Source: Bacteriovoracaceae bacterium UBA7695 (GTDB lineage Bacteria; Bdellovibrionota; Bacteriovoracia; Bacteriovoracales; Bacteriovoracaceae). Taken from it: DNA of 33,450 nt. Both the position numbers and the translations under genes were made by a program. Under the pieces are notes generated by a model. It searched no databases. It had not been told where the DNA came from and worked only from the letters and a program-made list of their open reading frames with translations. Location: contig DLGL01000097.1 in assembly GCA_002482685.1 (NCBI GenBank), positions 1 through 33,450 on the forward strand, read 5' to 3'. Positions 7,728 through 17,000 of the stretch are shown here, one piece after another. Every line of letters begins with the position of its first letter. The first letter of the stretch is position 1.

Positions 7728-7772
7728 GGCAATTCCTCTTAGATTTAAGAGATTTTTACTCTCTTTTTAACT

Positions 7773-7797
7773 TTTTGGCCAATGAGCCTCGCCAAAA
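7773..7797. promoter_or_regulatory. Inverted repeat TTTTGGC-N11-GCCAAAA, candidate operator
   Basis: A perfect 7-bp inverted repeat (7773-7779 and 7791-7797) separated by 11 bp lies between the divergent DUF6178 and HAD genes. It ends 16 bp before the -10-like TAAAAT (7813-7818) of the HAD gene, so a bound dimer would cover the -35 position. Confidence 0.4.
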
Positions 7798-7825
7798 CAC
7801 TCTGCATCAAGCTAAAATTATCTCC

Positions 7826-8482
7826 ATGACACACGCTCATCCACTGGCCTTTAAAACTATTCCCGATTTAAGCACCTTAAACCGCACCTTTCCTTCGGTT
7901 AAAACGTTTCTGTTTGATATGGACGGAACATTATTTGATACCGAAAAATACCACACTCTGGCCCTCCAACAGATTGGTCTGAAGTATAAAATCGCTCCCC
8001 CACTAGGCCCAAAAGAGGTTCACGAGCTTATGATGGGCAAGGCCGACCATCTCTTGTTTGATCTCATTAAGGATTGGCCAAACTTTCCTCCACATTGGGG
8101 TGTTGAGGATTTTGTTGCGGAAAAAAATCGCCAGCTCCTGCATCTACTTTCATCGGTAAGGGGTGAGGCATTTTTCTCAATGGAACTGAGGACTTTACTT
8201 GAACAGGCCAGGAACAATGGAATCAAGATTGGACTTGTTACTTCTTCCGAAAAAATTATCACCCATGCACTTCTTAAACTTACCGGACTCGAGGACTTTT
8301 TTTCATATGTACTGACCCGCGATGACTCACAAGAAGTGAAACCTCATCCCTGGCCATATCTGAAAGCGATGGATCACTTTAACTCCTCACCTTCAGAAAC
8401 ACTGGTCTTTGAGGATTCAAATGTCGGTATTGAAGCCGCTACAAGCTCCGGAGCTCATGTGATAAAAGCGCAGTGGTACTAG
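7826..8482 (+). CDS. HAD-superfamily phosphatase (beta-phosphoglucomutase-like)
   Basis: HAD hydrolases cleave phosphoester bonds through an aspartyl-phosphate. All four motifs are present: I as FLFDMDGTLFDTE (nucleophile and acid Asp), II as LVTSSEK, III as the Lys of KPHPWPY, and IV as LVFEDSNVGIEAA. A helical cap sits between motifs I and II, as in the beta-phosphoglucomutase/phosphoglycolate subgroup. I chose the ATG at 7826 over the upstream in-frame TTG at 7775, because the TTG lies inside an inverted repeat and neither has a Shine-Dalgarno. TAAAAT at 7813-7818 sits 7 nt before the ATG, suggesting a leaderless transcript. The stop overlaps the convergent gene by 4 bp. The substrate cannot be predicted. 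Confidence 0.9.
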   Translation: MTHAHPLAFKTIPDLSTLNRTFPSVKTFLFDMDGTLFDTEKYHTLALQQIGLKYKIAPPLGPKEVHELMMGKADHLLFDLIKDWPNFPPHWGVEDFVAEKNRQLLHLLSSVRGEAFFSMELRTLLEQARNNGIKIGLVTSSEKIITHALLKLTGLEDFFSYVLTRDDSQEVKPHPWPYLKAMDHFNSSPSETLVFEDSNVGIEAATSSGAHVIKAQWY

Positions 8483-10038
8483 GGTTTGATGACATAGATC
8501 TGCCACTGACGATTCGTACTCTCACTGTTGACGAGTCGGATCCTTTCCGGGACTGGTTTAAAAGAAGAATCTATCTCGTTTGAGACATAAAAATCCTCAC
8601 CCAGCACTGTAATGATATTGTATAGACCAGTGTGCTCTTCTAGATCGATCATGAATTTTATAAATAATAAGGGAACTGGCGCTGCCTGTGTTCCGAGCTT
8701 ATCAAATTTCATCATCTCCTTAAGGGCTTCACGGGTCATAAATCCTTTAAGCCGCTCAGAAAGCTTAGTGAGCATGCCAAGGCTAAATACATAATCATAT
8801 TTAAGCTTAAGCATATCAACTTCCACCTGGTCGAGACTCTGAGCTTGTCTTAACTCTGCAGCCTGAAGAAACGCACTTTTTTGCTTCTCCGTAATCTCAA
8901 CGACTTCTTTTTTTACTGGAGTTGATGGCCTTTTAACAATAGCAGGCAAAGGTTTCTTTTCAGGAGTCTTCACCACGGAAGGAGATGGGGCCGGGGCATC
9001 TTCTTCGGAATTCAGTTCAGCAATTTTGAGAGGCTGCTCCATTACGTACAAATTTTTTAATCCCTTTTCTTCGAACTCCTTACCTGAACCATAGAAAAAA
9101 ACCCGACCTTGCAGAAACCTTTCCTGATATTGCCGGCCAAGATGGGCCCTGAGGGTTTTAAACAAATGTTGGAATACGGGATACTTTACTTCTTTATGCC
9201 TCATCACAACTGAAAAGCGCCTTAAGCATGCCAGGGCCTCTCCTTGTTTGTTGTAGGTGTTGATGATATTTGAGAGTCCAATTAAATGATAGGCGTCCGG
9301 TGTGTTTGATAGACCGTAAATCTCATCCATTTCAGAACAGATGAGATTCATAAGGCGCTCGTCCTGCTCACAAACATTATTAAGTTTCTTTTCAAATCCT
9401 TCCAACTCGCATTTCCCTTTGCAGCTGTCATCAAATCGATAATGGGAATAATACTTAAAATCTCTCTTCGAATAATCTTTCCACCAATCGGACTTGAGGT
9501 AGTTTTTGGGAAGAGACTCTTCATATTTTGGCCGGTATTTACTTATAAGCGATATAAATTTTTTCATCTCGGAACTCTGCGGTCGACACTGTTTTAAAAA
9601 CTTATCAAAATCAAAACTGCATCCATTCTTCATAGCCAAATGTTTCGATAGCATGTTGAGATGCCACTGCCCTTCAAGTAGATAACTCAAAGTTATGAGT
9701 CGGTACGAATAGCGAATCTCATCAAAATGTCCGGATAAAAGTTCATTTGAACAGCTCATCCCTTCATTTAATTCTGACTTGAGAAACGAATTTATTTCAG
9801 ATTCCCGATTAAATAAATATGGCTGAAAAAAATTCTGGAAATAGAGGTCATCTGTGAAGTACATCTTTCCTTGGTAGAGATCCTGATAAATTAATGGTTG
9901 CCAGCGCTCTGAGTAGGAATCAAGCCGTTTCTCTCCCAGAAAACTTTCAGAATGAAGGCGATCCATTTTACTGAACACATTCAATGAATGGAGAAACATA
10001 AGCACCATAAGAATTTGTTTGGTAGCCTTTAAATTCAT
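8479..10038 (-). CDS. Exported unknown protein with proline-rich linker
   Basis: A 519-residue protein with an N-terminal hydrophobic segment ILMVLMFLHSLNVFSK that looks like a signal peptide. It has many Cys in its first half and a Pro/Lys/Val-rich linker (APAPSPSVVKTPEKKPLP) around residues 350-380, which separates an N-terminal helical domain from a C-terminal domain. No known family is recognised. Such linkers are common in envelope proteins. AAGGA lies 9 bases before the ATG. It is 6 bp downstream of the TAtT-type lipoprotein gene, so the two form an operon and may work together at the envelope. Confidence 0.8.
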   Translation of the reverse strand: MNLKATKQILMVLMFLHSLNVFSKMDRLHSESFLGEKRLDSYSERWQPLIYQDLYQGKMYFTDDLYFQNFFQPYLFNRESEINSFLKSELNEGMSCSNELLSGHFDEIRYSYRLITLSYLLEGQWHLNMLSKHLAMKNGCSFDFDKFLKQCRPQSSEMKKFISLISKYRPKYEESLPKNYLKSDWWKDYSKRDFKYYSHYRFDDSCKGKCELEGFEKKLNNVCEQDERLMNLICSEMDEIYGLSNTPDAYHLIGLSNIINTYNKQGEALACLRRFSVVMRHKEVKYPVFQHLFKTLRAHLGRQYQERFLQGRVFFYGSGKEFEEKGLKNLYVMEQPLKIAELNSEEDAPAPSPSVVKTPEKKPLPAIVKRPSTPVKKEVVEITEKQKSAFLQAAELRQAQSLDQVEVDMLKLKYDYVFSLGMLTKLSERLKGFMTREALKEMMKFDKLGTQAAPVPLLFIKFMIDLEEHTGLYNIITVLGEDFYVSNEIDSSFKPVPERIRLVNSESTNRQWQIYVIKP

Positions 10039-10044
10039 ACGGAT

Positions 10045-10977
10045 TTATCCTTCAAAAATTTTCTTCTTATTCTTTTCAATAATATAAAATCTCTTTTGAG
10101 CAATAGCATTAAAAAGATTTAGATGTTCTTGAGACTTATAATCAGAATTATCGTCTAGTTTATCTCTATTGAGATTACCCCACTTCAAAAATTCATCCTT
10201 TAGAATTCTGGCTTCTGCTTCGTAGGCTCCAACATCTTTTGCAGGCAAAACGATATTCTGGATATAGGAAATTCTGATTAATAAACTGAGAGGTCTTTTA
10301 TTAATTGCGGCGATATAAAGCTGTTTTGACTTTTCAGGAAAACCTGCAGCGTACTCAGCAAAATAGATATCACAAACTCCGTTCTCTATTGAGTCATCTT
10401 TGCTACAAACCCAATCAAAAAGAAACTTCGCCTTTGGAGTGTGGGCGGCAAGCTCCAGATTTTCTTTTTGGAGTTTAATAAGACTTCCCCAGGCTTGGGC
10501 CGTGTAAAGCATTACTTTATAGTCTTTCCGGTCAAAAGTTTTCGAGAGTTTCTTTTTCAGATCAGATTCAGAAAATGTCAGAAGATCATTCCTCTTAACA
10601 CCTTTTTTCTGCATATAATCTAAACCATAATCTAGTGCTCTAGTGTAGAGAGCAATGGCATTTTGTTTGTTGTAAGAATCATCAAAACCATCAAACTCAT
10701 CACTCATGGCAAGAGTTTCGGCAACCCCGAAGGCATAGGCCGCATAACCTTTTACTACGGCCCCCAGCAATTCAAGATTATCTATGTCCTGCAGATAGAG
10801 AACTTCATAAAATTTTAAATTCCCAGGCATGGCCTCTCTGAAAAGTTCCCAGTTTCTTTCATGGGAAAATTTATCGGCCCCGGAAACCATCAGAGGAGTG
10901 GCACTTCTCATGGCCAGTTTTTCAATTGAACTACAACCCATGGAGGTCATCAGCATAGCTACTAAAATGGTCCGCAT
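10045..10977 (-). CDS. TAtT-family (TRAP transporter-associated) lipoprotein
   Basis: 310 residues with a lipoprotein signal, the Cys in SMGCSS (residue 15) following a hydrophobic run. The body matches the all-helical TAtT family, TRAP-associated periplasmic lipoproteins known from Treponema: PGNLKFYEVLYLQDIDNLEL, then VVKGYAAYAFGVAE early on, and later IYFAEYAAGFPEKSKQLYIAAI. Known members form trimers with pores and are thought to bind a hydrophobic ligand. No TRAP permease or P subunit is in the window. TAGGAG precedes the ATG. It is the first gene of a two-gene operon with the exported protein at 8479-10038. Ligand unknown. Confidence 0.85.
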   Translation of the reverse strand: MRTILVAMLMTSMGCSSIEKLAMRSATPLMVSGADKFSHERNWELFREAMPGNLKFYEVLYLQDIDNLELLGAVVKGYAAYAFGVAETLAMSDEFDGFDDSYNKQNAIALYTRALDYGLDYMQKKGVKRNDLLTFSESDLKKKLSKTFDRKDYKVMLYTAQAWGSLIKLQKENLELAAHTPKAKFLFDWVCSKDDSIENGVCDIYFAEYAAGFPEKSKQLYIAAINKRPLSLLIRISYIQNIVLPAKDVGAYEAEARILKDEFLKWGNLNRDKLDDNSDYKSQEHLNLFNAIAQKRFYIIEKNKKKIFEG

Positions 10978-11075
10978 TTATCTCCTAACCTATGAAAATT
11001 ACATTATCATATCTTACTACTACTTATAGGAGTGTACATTTTTTCCCGGTTTTCCCCTAATAAAAGAGGTAGTGA

Positions 11076-11081
11076 TATACT
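11076..11081 (+). promoter_or_regulatory. Possible -10 box of the 58-residue ORF leader
   Basis: TATACT is a good -10 match, but the -35 position holds only a weak TTTCCC-like sequence. It would give a leader of roughly 200 nt before the ATG at 11286. Confidence 0.35.
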
Positions 11082-11170
11082 TAAGAGGTTCCAGGCGTTA
11101 TGACTGTACTAACTAAAGTTTTGGCCAGCCATAGCCGACAGGAATGCTAGATTACTTCAACAGGAGAAAC

Positions 11171-11206
11171 GTGTTGCCCAGTGATCCTAAAGATCCTACC
11201 GCTTAA
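11171..11206 (+). CDS. Candidate 11-codon leader peptide
   Basis: AGGAG (11162-11166) is followed after four bases by GTG, then codons for LPSDPKDPTA and TAA. The stop codon lies in the left arm of the hairpin at 11201-11245, the arrangement typical of a translated attenuator leader. The peptide repeats Asp-Pro. It may be fortuitous, because it is very short. Confidence 0.3.
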   Translation: MLPSDPKDPTA

Positions 11207-11267
11207 ATTCCCTCTCACTGCAAAGTCCCGAGGGTTCAATTAAGCGAAATACTAACAACGCTTTTTT
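11201..11267 (+). promoter_or_regulatory. Two mutually exclusive hairpins, attenuator-like
   Basis: Hairpin A pairs GCTTAA (11201-11206) and CCCTC (11210-11214) with GAGGG (11230-11234) and TTAAGC (11240-11245), with small bulges. Hairpin B pairs AAGCG (11242-11246) with CGCTT (11259-11263) and is followed by a T run, like a weak terminator. The two share AAGC (11242-11245), so only one can form. They stand 19 bp before the 58-residue ORF. Confidence 0.35.
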
Positions 11268-11285
11268 AAAAACCCAGAGGTCGTT

Positions 11286-11462
11286 ATGAAAACGAAAGAA
11301 AATCTTGATTCTAAACCCTTCAACTTTGAGCCTGCTCTTAAAAAAGCAAAGCCTAAAAGCTTGCGTCCTATGCGCTCACTTGTAGCAACGAGAAGTTTTA
11401 AGCCTAAAACTACAGTTGCAAACATGATTTTAAAGACTGAAGAAGTAGCAACTAGAGCTTAA
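11286..11462 (+). CDS. Small basic protein, 58 residues
   Basis: ATG at 11286 follows AGAGG by six bases; TAA is at 11460-11462. The product is strongly basic, with KKAKPKSLRPMRSLVATRS and further Lys/Arg, and has no signal or membrane segment. The composition would suit nucleic-acid or ribosome binding, which is only a guess. Its stop overlaps the stop of the convergent 142-residue gene by 4 bp, a tight packing seen elsewhere in this window. No homologue is recognised. Confidence 0.55.
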   Translation: MKTKENLDSKPFNFEPALKKAKPKSLRPMRSLVATRSFKPKTTVANMILKTEEVATRA

Positions 11463-11887
11463 AAACTCTTATCTATGTCGGCCTTGAGTTTTTGCTGAAT
11501 TTCAGAAAGTTTTTCTATTTGTCTGCTATGGATAAGACCAAGGTACTTTTTCTTTAAATCAAAAATTGTATCCATGGCTTCCAGGTAGTGTGTCTTTAGC
11601 TCCCTGAAGCAGAGCTGCTTATTTTCCTTTGCGACAACCTTACCATTTGCATCACTACTCTCCCCTGAACAAAATAACTTCTCTTCTTCCATACTGTTTT
11701 CGATGCTTTTAACTAATTGGTTAAAACTCTCTTCGTACTGTGGACTATCAGCTATTTTTAAATTTTTGAGCTTCTCGATGAGAGCAGGAATTTTGCTTTT
11801 CGGATCGTCACCGGTTCTGAAACCAAGAAAATCAGCAGAAGCATTAAAGGAAAATAAAAACATCAGCACTAAAACAAATTGAACCAT
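11459..11887 (-). CDS. Small periplasmic protein, 142 residues
   Basis: A signal peptide MVQFVLVLMFLFSFNASA is followed by a helical, charged mature region with two Cys (FCSG and QLCF) that could form a disulphide. No family is recognised. The start lies inside the end of the maf gene (19-bp overlap) with no good Shine-Dalgarno, so translation probably depends on maf. It is the last gene of the fecR-like/maf operon. Confidence 0.75.
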   Translation of the reverse strand: MVQFVLVLMFLFSFNASADFLGFRTGDDPKSKIPALIEKLKNLKIADSPQYEESFNQLVKSIENSMEEEKLFCSGESSDANGKVVAKENKQLCFRELKTHYLEAMDTIFDLKKKYLGLIHSRQIEKLSEIQQKLKADIDKSF

Positions 11888-12489
11888 GATGACCCAGGGG
11901 TTATAGGTTTGAGAAATTTCTGAACTTCGATGACGAAGCGACTCAATGGAAATCCTACGACGTTAGCATAGTCCCCATCGACTCTTGAGATAAAACTAAG
12001 AGATGCGCCCTGAATACCGTAAGCTCCGGCCTTATCAAGTGAATCTCCAGTTGAAAGGTAGCGTTTCATTAGTTCTGGAGGGATGACATTAAAGGTTACC
12101 TTAGATTCTTCAACAAATGAATGAGAGCTCCTGTGACCATCTACCATTAAATTCATCGTCACAGCTGTAAATACAGAGTGTGCCTTGCCGGCCAGTTCAT
12201 TTAAAAACAATTCCGCTTCAATAACGTCCCGAGGTTTTCCATAAATCTTACTGCCCAGGCAAACGATTGTATCAGCAGAGATGACGAGGCAATCATCTGA
12301 GCGTTCGTTAAAAACGGCAGCACCTTTTAACTGGGAGATTTGCCGCGAGAATTCCACTGGATCAGTCGAATCTGATTCCTCTGGAATATTTTTTATAATG
12401 ATTTCATAGGGCAAACCAAGATGCCCCAAAAGCTCTTTGCGTCTGGGAGAGCCGCTTGCGAGGATGAGTTTAAGTTTTCTTTTTTCCAT
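11869..12489 (-). CDS. maf: Maf nucleoside-triphosphate pyrophosphatase
   Basis: Maf proteins hydrolyse non-canonical or dTTP/UTP nucleotides to monophosphates and have been linked to arrest of cell division. Seen are the N-terminal LILASGSPRRKELL, the active-site ISADTIV, KPRD-type turn (GKPRDVIEAE) and DKAGAYGIQG, the form found in the YhdE (dTTP/UTPase) subgroup. I chose the ATG at 12489, giving MEKRKLKLILASGSPRR; an upstream ATG at 12522 would add 11 residues with no family counterpart. The gene overlaps the FecR-domain gene by 20 bp and the small periplasmic gene by 19 bp. It has about 206 residues, close to the usual size. Family secure. Confidence 0.95.
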   Translation of the reverse strand: MEKRKLKLILASGSPRRKELLGHLGLPYEIIIKNIPEESDSTDPVEFSRQISQLKGAAVFNERSDDCLVISADTIVCLGSKIYGKPRDVIEAELFLNELAGKAHSVFTAVTMNLMVDGHRSSHSFVEESKVTFNVIPPELMKRYLSTGDSLDKAGAYGIQGASLSFISRVDGDYANVVGFPLSRFVIEVQKFLKPITPGSSWFNLF

Positions 12490-13984
12490 GACGGAGTATC
12501 CAGATGTAGTACTGCAGATCATTCATTTCTCTAACCTGCATTTTTTTATCAGTATAACGGGTTTTAAGTCCCTTTAGGTAGTAGTTTAATGCCCCAACGT
12601 AATGGGTATCCGTCATCTCTTTTTGAGTTAGCTCTCCAACCGCTTCAACTTTTTTTAGTAAATTATCCATTGATTTCAGATTGGTCGTTTCCATTCTCCG
12701 GGTGTATTCAACCAGAAAATCAAAACGCTTATCCAGATTATCTCCCCAAAGCGTGTATCCATGCTGAATGGCCAGATTCTTTGAATCACCAAGCATCTGA
12801 ACGACAGGACGGGTATATTTCTCAAGCCAAATTTCTCGCGCCAGCTCAAAAGTTTTTATTCTGCGGGTAAGTAGCTCGGTAATCTCTAAAGCTCCTGTGA
12901 TCACTTCCACTTTACTGGAGCTGCGACCGTTAGTTTCGATCTGAAACCAAGTCTCATCAGAAATGGGTTGAATTTCGGATGACGAGTATCCCCGTAGATG
13001 AAGAGACAACTCGTGCCCCTCCTGAGAGAGACGCTTTTTAAAGTGCGACTGGCCTCCGGGATAATGAAACATATCAAACGAAGTAAGCTTTCCAACCAAC
13101 GTGCCATTTGGTGCGACCATCATGACCCGGGAAACAGGGGGAAGAAGCGGATTATTGAGAGCTTTTAGTTCATTCAATTTTTTGATTTGAGCAATTATCG
13201 CAGTATCTTCCAGTTTCACACTTTCATTTGATCTTTCAAAATCAGATTGTTTTTGAAAAAGTTCTCTCTCAAAATACGCTTGATTCGATTCCCTGACCAA
13301 TAACGGAAGACTTACAGCATCTGTTTCTGGTGAGAGGTCCAAAGGAAAATCCGTACTACTGCGTGGATGCCAGAAAACATGCCCTTGGTGGAGACGAACC
13401 AGATGAAATACTTCTTTTTGAGACCAATTAATTTCCTGAAAGGAAAGTGCACTGAGTGGTCCAACTCGCACCAGAGTTCCGTCCATGAGATAGATCCAGG
13501 CAATACTGTTCGGCCCGGTTTTGAGCTCATCACCTTCATTAACTTGAGATAGGTGGGTCACCTTGACCTTCATCAGACCTCGAAAAATCTCACATTCTCC
13601 ATGACATTGGAGAACCTTACCCACTCTTTCTGAATGACGATCATCGCGTAAGCGAAGTTTCCAGTCTGGGGCCTTATCTTTAAGCTCACGCTCCAGAAGC
13701 CAGCGGTCGATACTCAGCCACTCCTGCGGATCTTGTGTGTCCCAGGGAATTAGTGAGTGGTTCTGTCCCTTGATAGGGCGGGAAGCATCAATCTCTACCT
13801 GCTTTTCTTCGACGTTCCATTCTGATTTTTGGTGGAGATTTGGAGGCGTAAATTTCTGAGACCCTTTAAGTTCGGGTGAAATTTCAGAGTCCATCCCCAA
13901 AAAGTCGACCTCGCTCTGCGAGAAAGCAATCTGAGTAGAGAGACTAAGACTCAGGGCAAAAGCTGACCAAACTAGTTTTTTCAT
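12470..13984 (-). CDS. Exported FecR-domain protein
   Basis: A signal peptide (MKKLVWSAFALSLSLSTQIAFSQ) leads into about 500 exported residues. Around residues 120-210 is a FecR domain (PF04773 type): GKVLQCHGECEIFRG, then VNEGDELKTGPNSIAWIYLMDGTLVRVGP. In FecR itself this domain passes an iron-citrate signal to a sigma factor; in other lineages it occurs in envelope proteins of unknown role. The remaining C-terminal half is helical and unassigned. Two ATGs lie close together; the one at 13984 is chosen because AGGAA abuts the upstream ATG (13990) with no spacer but gives a normal spacing to this one. No sigma factor or TonB receptor is nearby. First gene of an operon with maf. Confidence 0.85.
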   Translation of the reverse strand: MKKLVWSAFALSLSLSTQIAFSQSEVDFLGMDSEISPELKGSQKFTPPNLHQKSEWNVEEKQVEIDASRPIKGQNHSLIPWDTQDPQEWLSIDRWLLERELKDKAPDWKLRLRDDRHSERVGKVLQCHGECEIFRGLMKVKVTHLSQVNEGDELKTGPNSIAWIYLMDGTLVRVGPLSALSFQEINWSQKEVFHLVRLHQGHVFWHPRSSTDFPLDLSPETDAVSLPLLVRESNQAYFERELFQKQSDFERSNESVKLEDTAIIAQIKKLNELKALNNPLLPPVSRVMMVAPNGTLVGKLTSFDMFHYPGGQSHFKKRLSQEGHELSLHLRGYSSSEIQPISDETWFQIETNGRSSSKVEVITGALEITELLTRRIKTFELAREIWLEKYTRPVVQMLGDSKNLAIQHGYTLWGDNLDKRFDFLVEYTRRMETTNLKSMDNLLKKVEAVGELTQKEMTDTHYVGALNYYLKGLKTRYTDKKMQVREMNDLQYYIWILRHGKKKT

Positions 13985-14094
13985 ATTCATTTCCTATGTG
14001 AATCTCGTCGGTTTTCCCCAGTTAAAATTTACGATATTAAGAGATTCTGCTAGAGTGGAGGTTCATTTTACCTATTGGATTGGAGTTTCCCCCC

Positions 14095-17000
14095 ATGGAA
14101 CCGGAAAATTTCTCATTTGTTGAAGCGGAAAGGAAGATTTTAGAGCTTTGGAACACCAAGCAGATCTTTAAAAAATCCCTCGAAAAGACCAAACAAGGTA
14201 AGAACTATATTTTCTACGATGGTCCTCCATTCGCTACTGGTCTCCCCCACCACGGACACATCGTAGCCTCCACACTTAAAGATGTTGTGCCTCGCTACTT
14301 CACCATGAAAGGCTTTTATGTTGACCGCCGCTTTGGTTGGGACTGTCATGGACTGCCGATTGAACAAGAGATCGATAAAAAATTCGCCATGTCCGCTTCT
14401 GACTTTGTAGCCGCTCATGGTGTAAAAAAATACAACGACGAATGCCGTGGCATCGTTGACCGTTACTCAACAGAATGGGAAAAAACCATCAGCCGATTAG
14501 GTCGATGGGTAGATTTTAAGAATGATTACAAAACCATGGATCTGGATTTCATGGAATCAGTCTGGTGGGTTTTTAAATCTATCTGGGACAAGGGTTTAAT
14601 CTATCAGGGGAACAAAATTGTTCCTTACTCTTCAGCTCTCCAGACAGCACTTTCGAACTTTGAGGCCGGCCAGAACTACCAGGACATTCAGGATCCTGCC
14701 GTTACGATATTATTCAGAACAAAAAAAGATCCTAATACATACTTTGCTGCCTGGACCACAACTCCCTGGACACTTCCTTCAAACTTATCTCTTTGTGTTC
14801 ATCCTGAGATTGAGTATGTAAAAGTTAAAGATCTTGAAAAGAATATTTTTATCATCATGGCGAAAGCGCGACTTGAAGCTTACAAAAAGAATTTCAAATA
14901 CGAAGAAATCGAAACTTTCACCGGAGCAACACTCAAGGGTGAGCGCTACGAGCCCCTCTTCCCGTACTTTAATCATCTCGAAAAAGACGGCTACTTTGTG
15001 ATGCTAAACGATGAGTACGTCACAACAACTGACGGTACAGGAATTGTTCACCAGGCCCCGGGCTTCGGTGAAGAAGATAACCGTGTGATGAAAGCTGCAG
15101 GACTTACGGAAGTCGTAGTCCCTTTGGACATCTCTTCGAAGTTCACCGCAGAAGTTAAAGACTACGCTGGTATTTATATCAAGGATGCTGACAAAGACAT
15201 TATCAAAAATCTTAAAGACCGAGGCCAGCTCTTCCTTCAGTCAACTGTTGTGCATAGTTATCCTATGTGCCCGCGTACGGATACCCCACTCATCTACCGA
15301 GCGATGCCTCAGTGGTACTTGGCCGTTGAAAAGATTAAAGAAAAAATGGTCAAGGCCAACCAGGAAATAACCTGGGTTCCGGAAACAATTAAAGATGGCC
15401 GCTTTGGTAAGTGGCTTGAAAATGCCCGCGACTGGGCGATCTCAAGAAGCCGCGTGTGGGGAACTCCTCTTCCGATCTGGATCAATGATGTTAACGGTAA
15501 AGCGATCTGCATGGGTTCAATTGCCGATATCAAAAAATACACAGGCCATGATGTTAAAGATCTTCACCGTGAGTATGTGGATGGTTTAGATTTCAAAGTG
15601 CCAGGCGAAGAAGGAACGTATAAACGTATTCCTGAGGTTCTGGACTGCTGGTTTGAATCAGGCTCAATGCCTTACGCTCAACTTCACTATCCGTTTGAGA
15701 ATCAAGATGTCTTTAAAGATGGTTTCCCAGCTGAATTCATTGCTGAAGGTCTGGATCAAACTCGTGGATGGTTCTACACTCTGACAGTTTTATCTGCTGC
15801 TCTCTTTGATAAGCCCGCTTTTAAAAACGTCATTGTTAACGGAATGGTTCTCGCCAAAGACGGCAAGAAGATGAGTAAGCGTCTTCGTAACTACACTCCA
15901 CCTGATGAATTAATTGAAACGTTTGGAGCAGATGCTCTAAGACTCTTCCTTATCAACTCAGGTCTGGTTCGTGCCGAAGAGCTGCGTTTTACTGACGATG
16001 GTGTTAAGGACATGGTTCGACGCGCTCTTCTTCCATGGTATAATTCATTTAAGTTTTTCTCAACCTATGCAAAAGTTGATGGCTGGAAACTTGAAACAAA
16101 AGCTGCAGTAGACACTGATGGATCCATGGCATTTGCCAGTGTTCCTTCGGATAACATCCTTGATCAGTGGCTTATTTCAAAACTTCAGACTCTTATTAAA
16201 AACGTTAACCACGAAATGCAAAACTATCGTCTTTATAACGTGGTTCCTCAGCTTTTCAATTTCATTGAAGACCTGACCAACTGGTATATCCGTCTGAACC
16301 GCCGCCGTTTCTGGGAAGAAGGCATAAGCGATGATAAGAATGCTGCTTACTCAACTCTTTATACAACTCTGGAAAACCTCTCGCGGTTAATGGCCCCATT
16401 TACGCCATTCCTTGCTGATGAGCTCTATCAGCAACTGAAAGAATTCGGCGGGGCAAATGAAGAGTCGGTTCATTTATGTTCTTTCCCTGAGGCCAACGAG
16501 AGTCTGATTAATTCAACTCTTGAAACAGCGGTTGGCCGTATGGAACACGTTATTCTTCTTGGACGGCAGAAGCGTGTTCAGGAAGGTGTGAAAGTTAAAA
16601 CACCCCTCAAGACTTTGAAGATTATTTATCAGGACCAAAACCTATTAACTGAAATCAAAAAACTAGAAGAGTACATACGAATTGAACTTAACGTGAAAAA
16701 CTTTGAGTACCTCACCAATGAGTCGGATTTTGTTACTCTTTCTGCGAAGCCGAACCTTCCTGTCCTTGGGAAGAAACTTGGGAAAGAAATGGGAGCCTTC
16801 AAAGTGCTCATCGAAAAACTTTCTTCAGCAGATGTTCAGAAAATTGAAAGTGGTGAAAAAGTCACTCTTAATGGGGTCGATTTTGACGCTACAGAAATTC
16901 TGGTTCAGCGTAATGCCAAAGAAGGAACTCAGGCATTTACTAACCGTTTTGTGACCATAGAGCTGGATTGCACTCTTGATCAGAACCTGATTGATGAAGG

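Larger units (their letters stand above)
10978..11285. other. 308-bp intergenic region with structured leader
   Basis: This gap lies between the divergent lipoprotein gene and the 58-residue ORF. Its left edge holds the Shine-Dalgarno and AT-rich promoter region of the minus-strand gene. Its right half holds a short leader-peptide ORF and competing hairpins (listed separately). I compared it by eye with common riboswitches, SRP RNA and 6S RNA and did not recognise any of them. Confidence 0.6.

Noticed and set aside
7775..7825. Upstream TTG start for the HAD phosphatase
   Set aside because: It lies in an inverted repeat and has no Shine-Dalgarno; the ATG at 7826 precedes the conserved domain by a normal distance.
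12589..12870. 93-residue plus-strand ORF opposite the FecR-domain gene
   Set aside because: It is antisense to a well-supported gene, with no start signal or recognisable domain.
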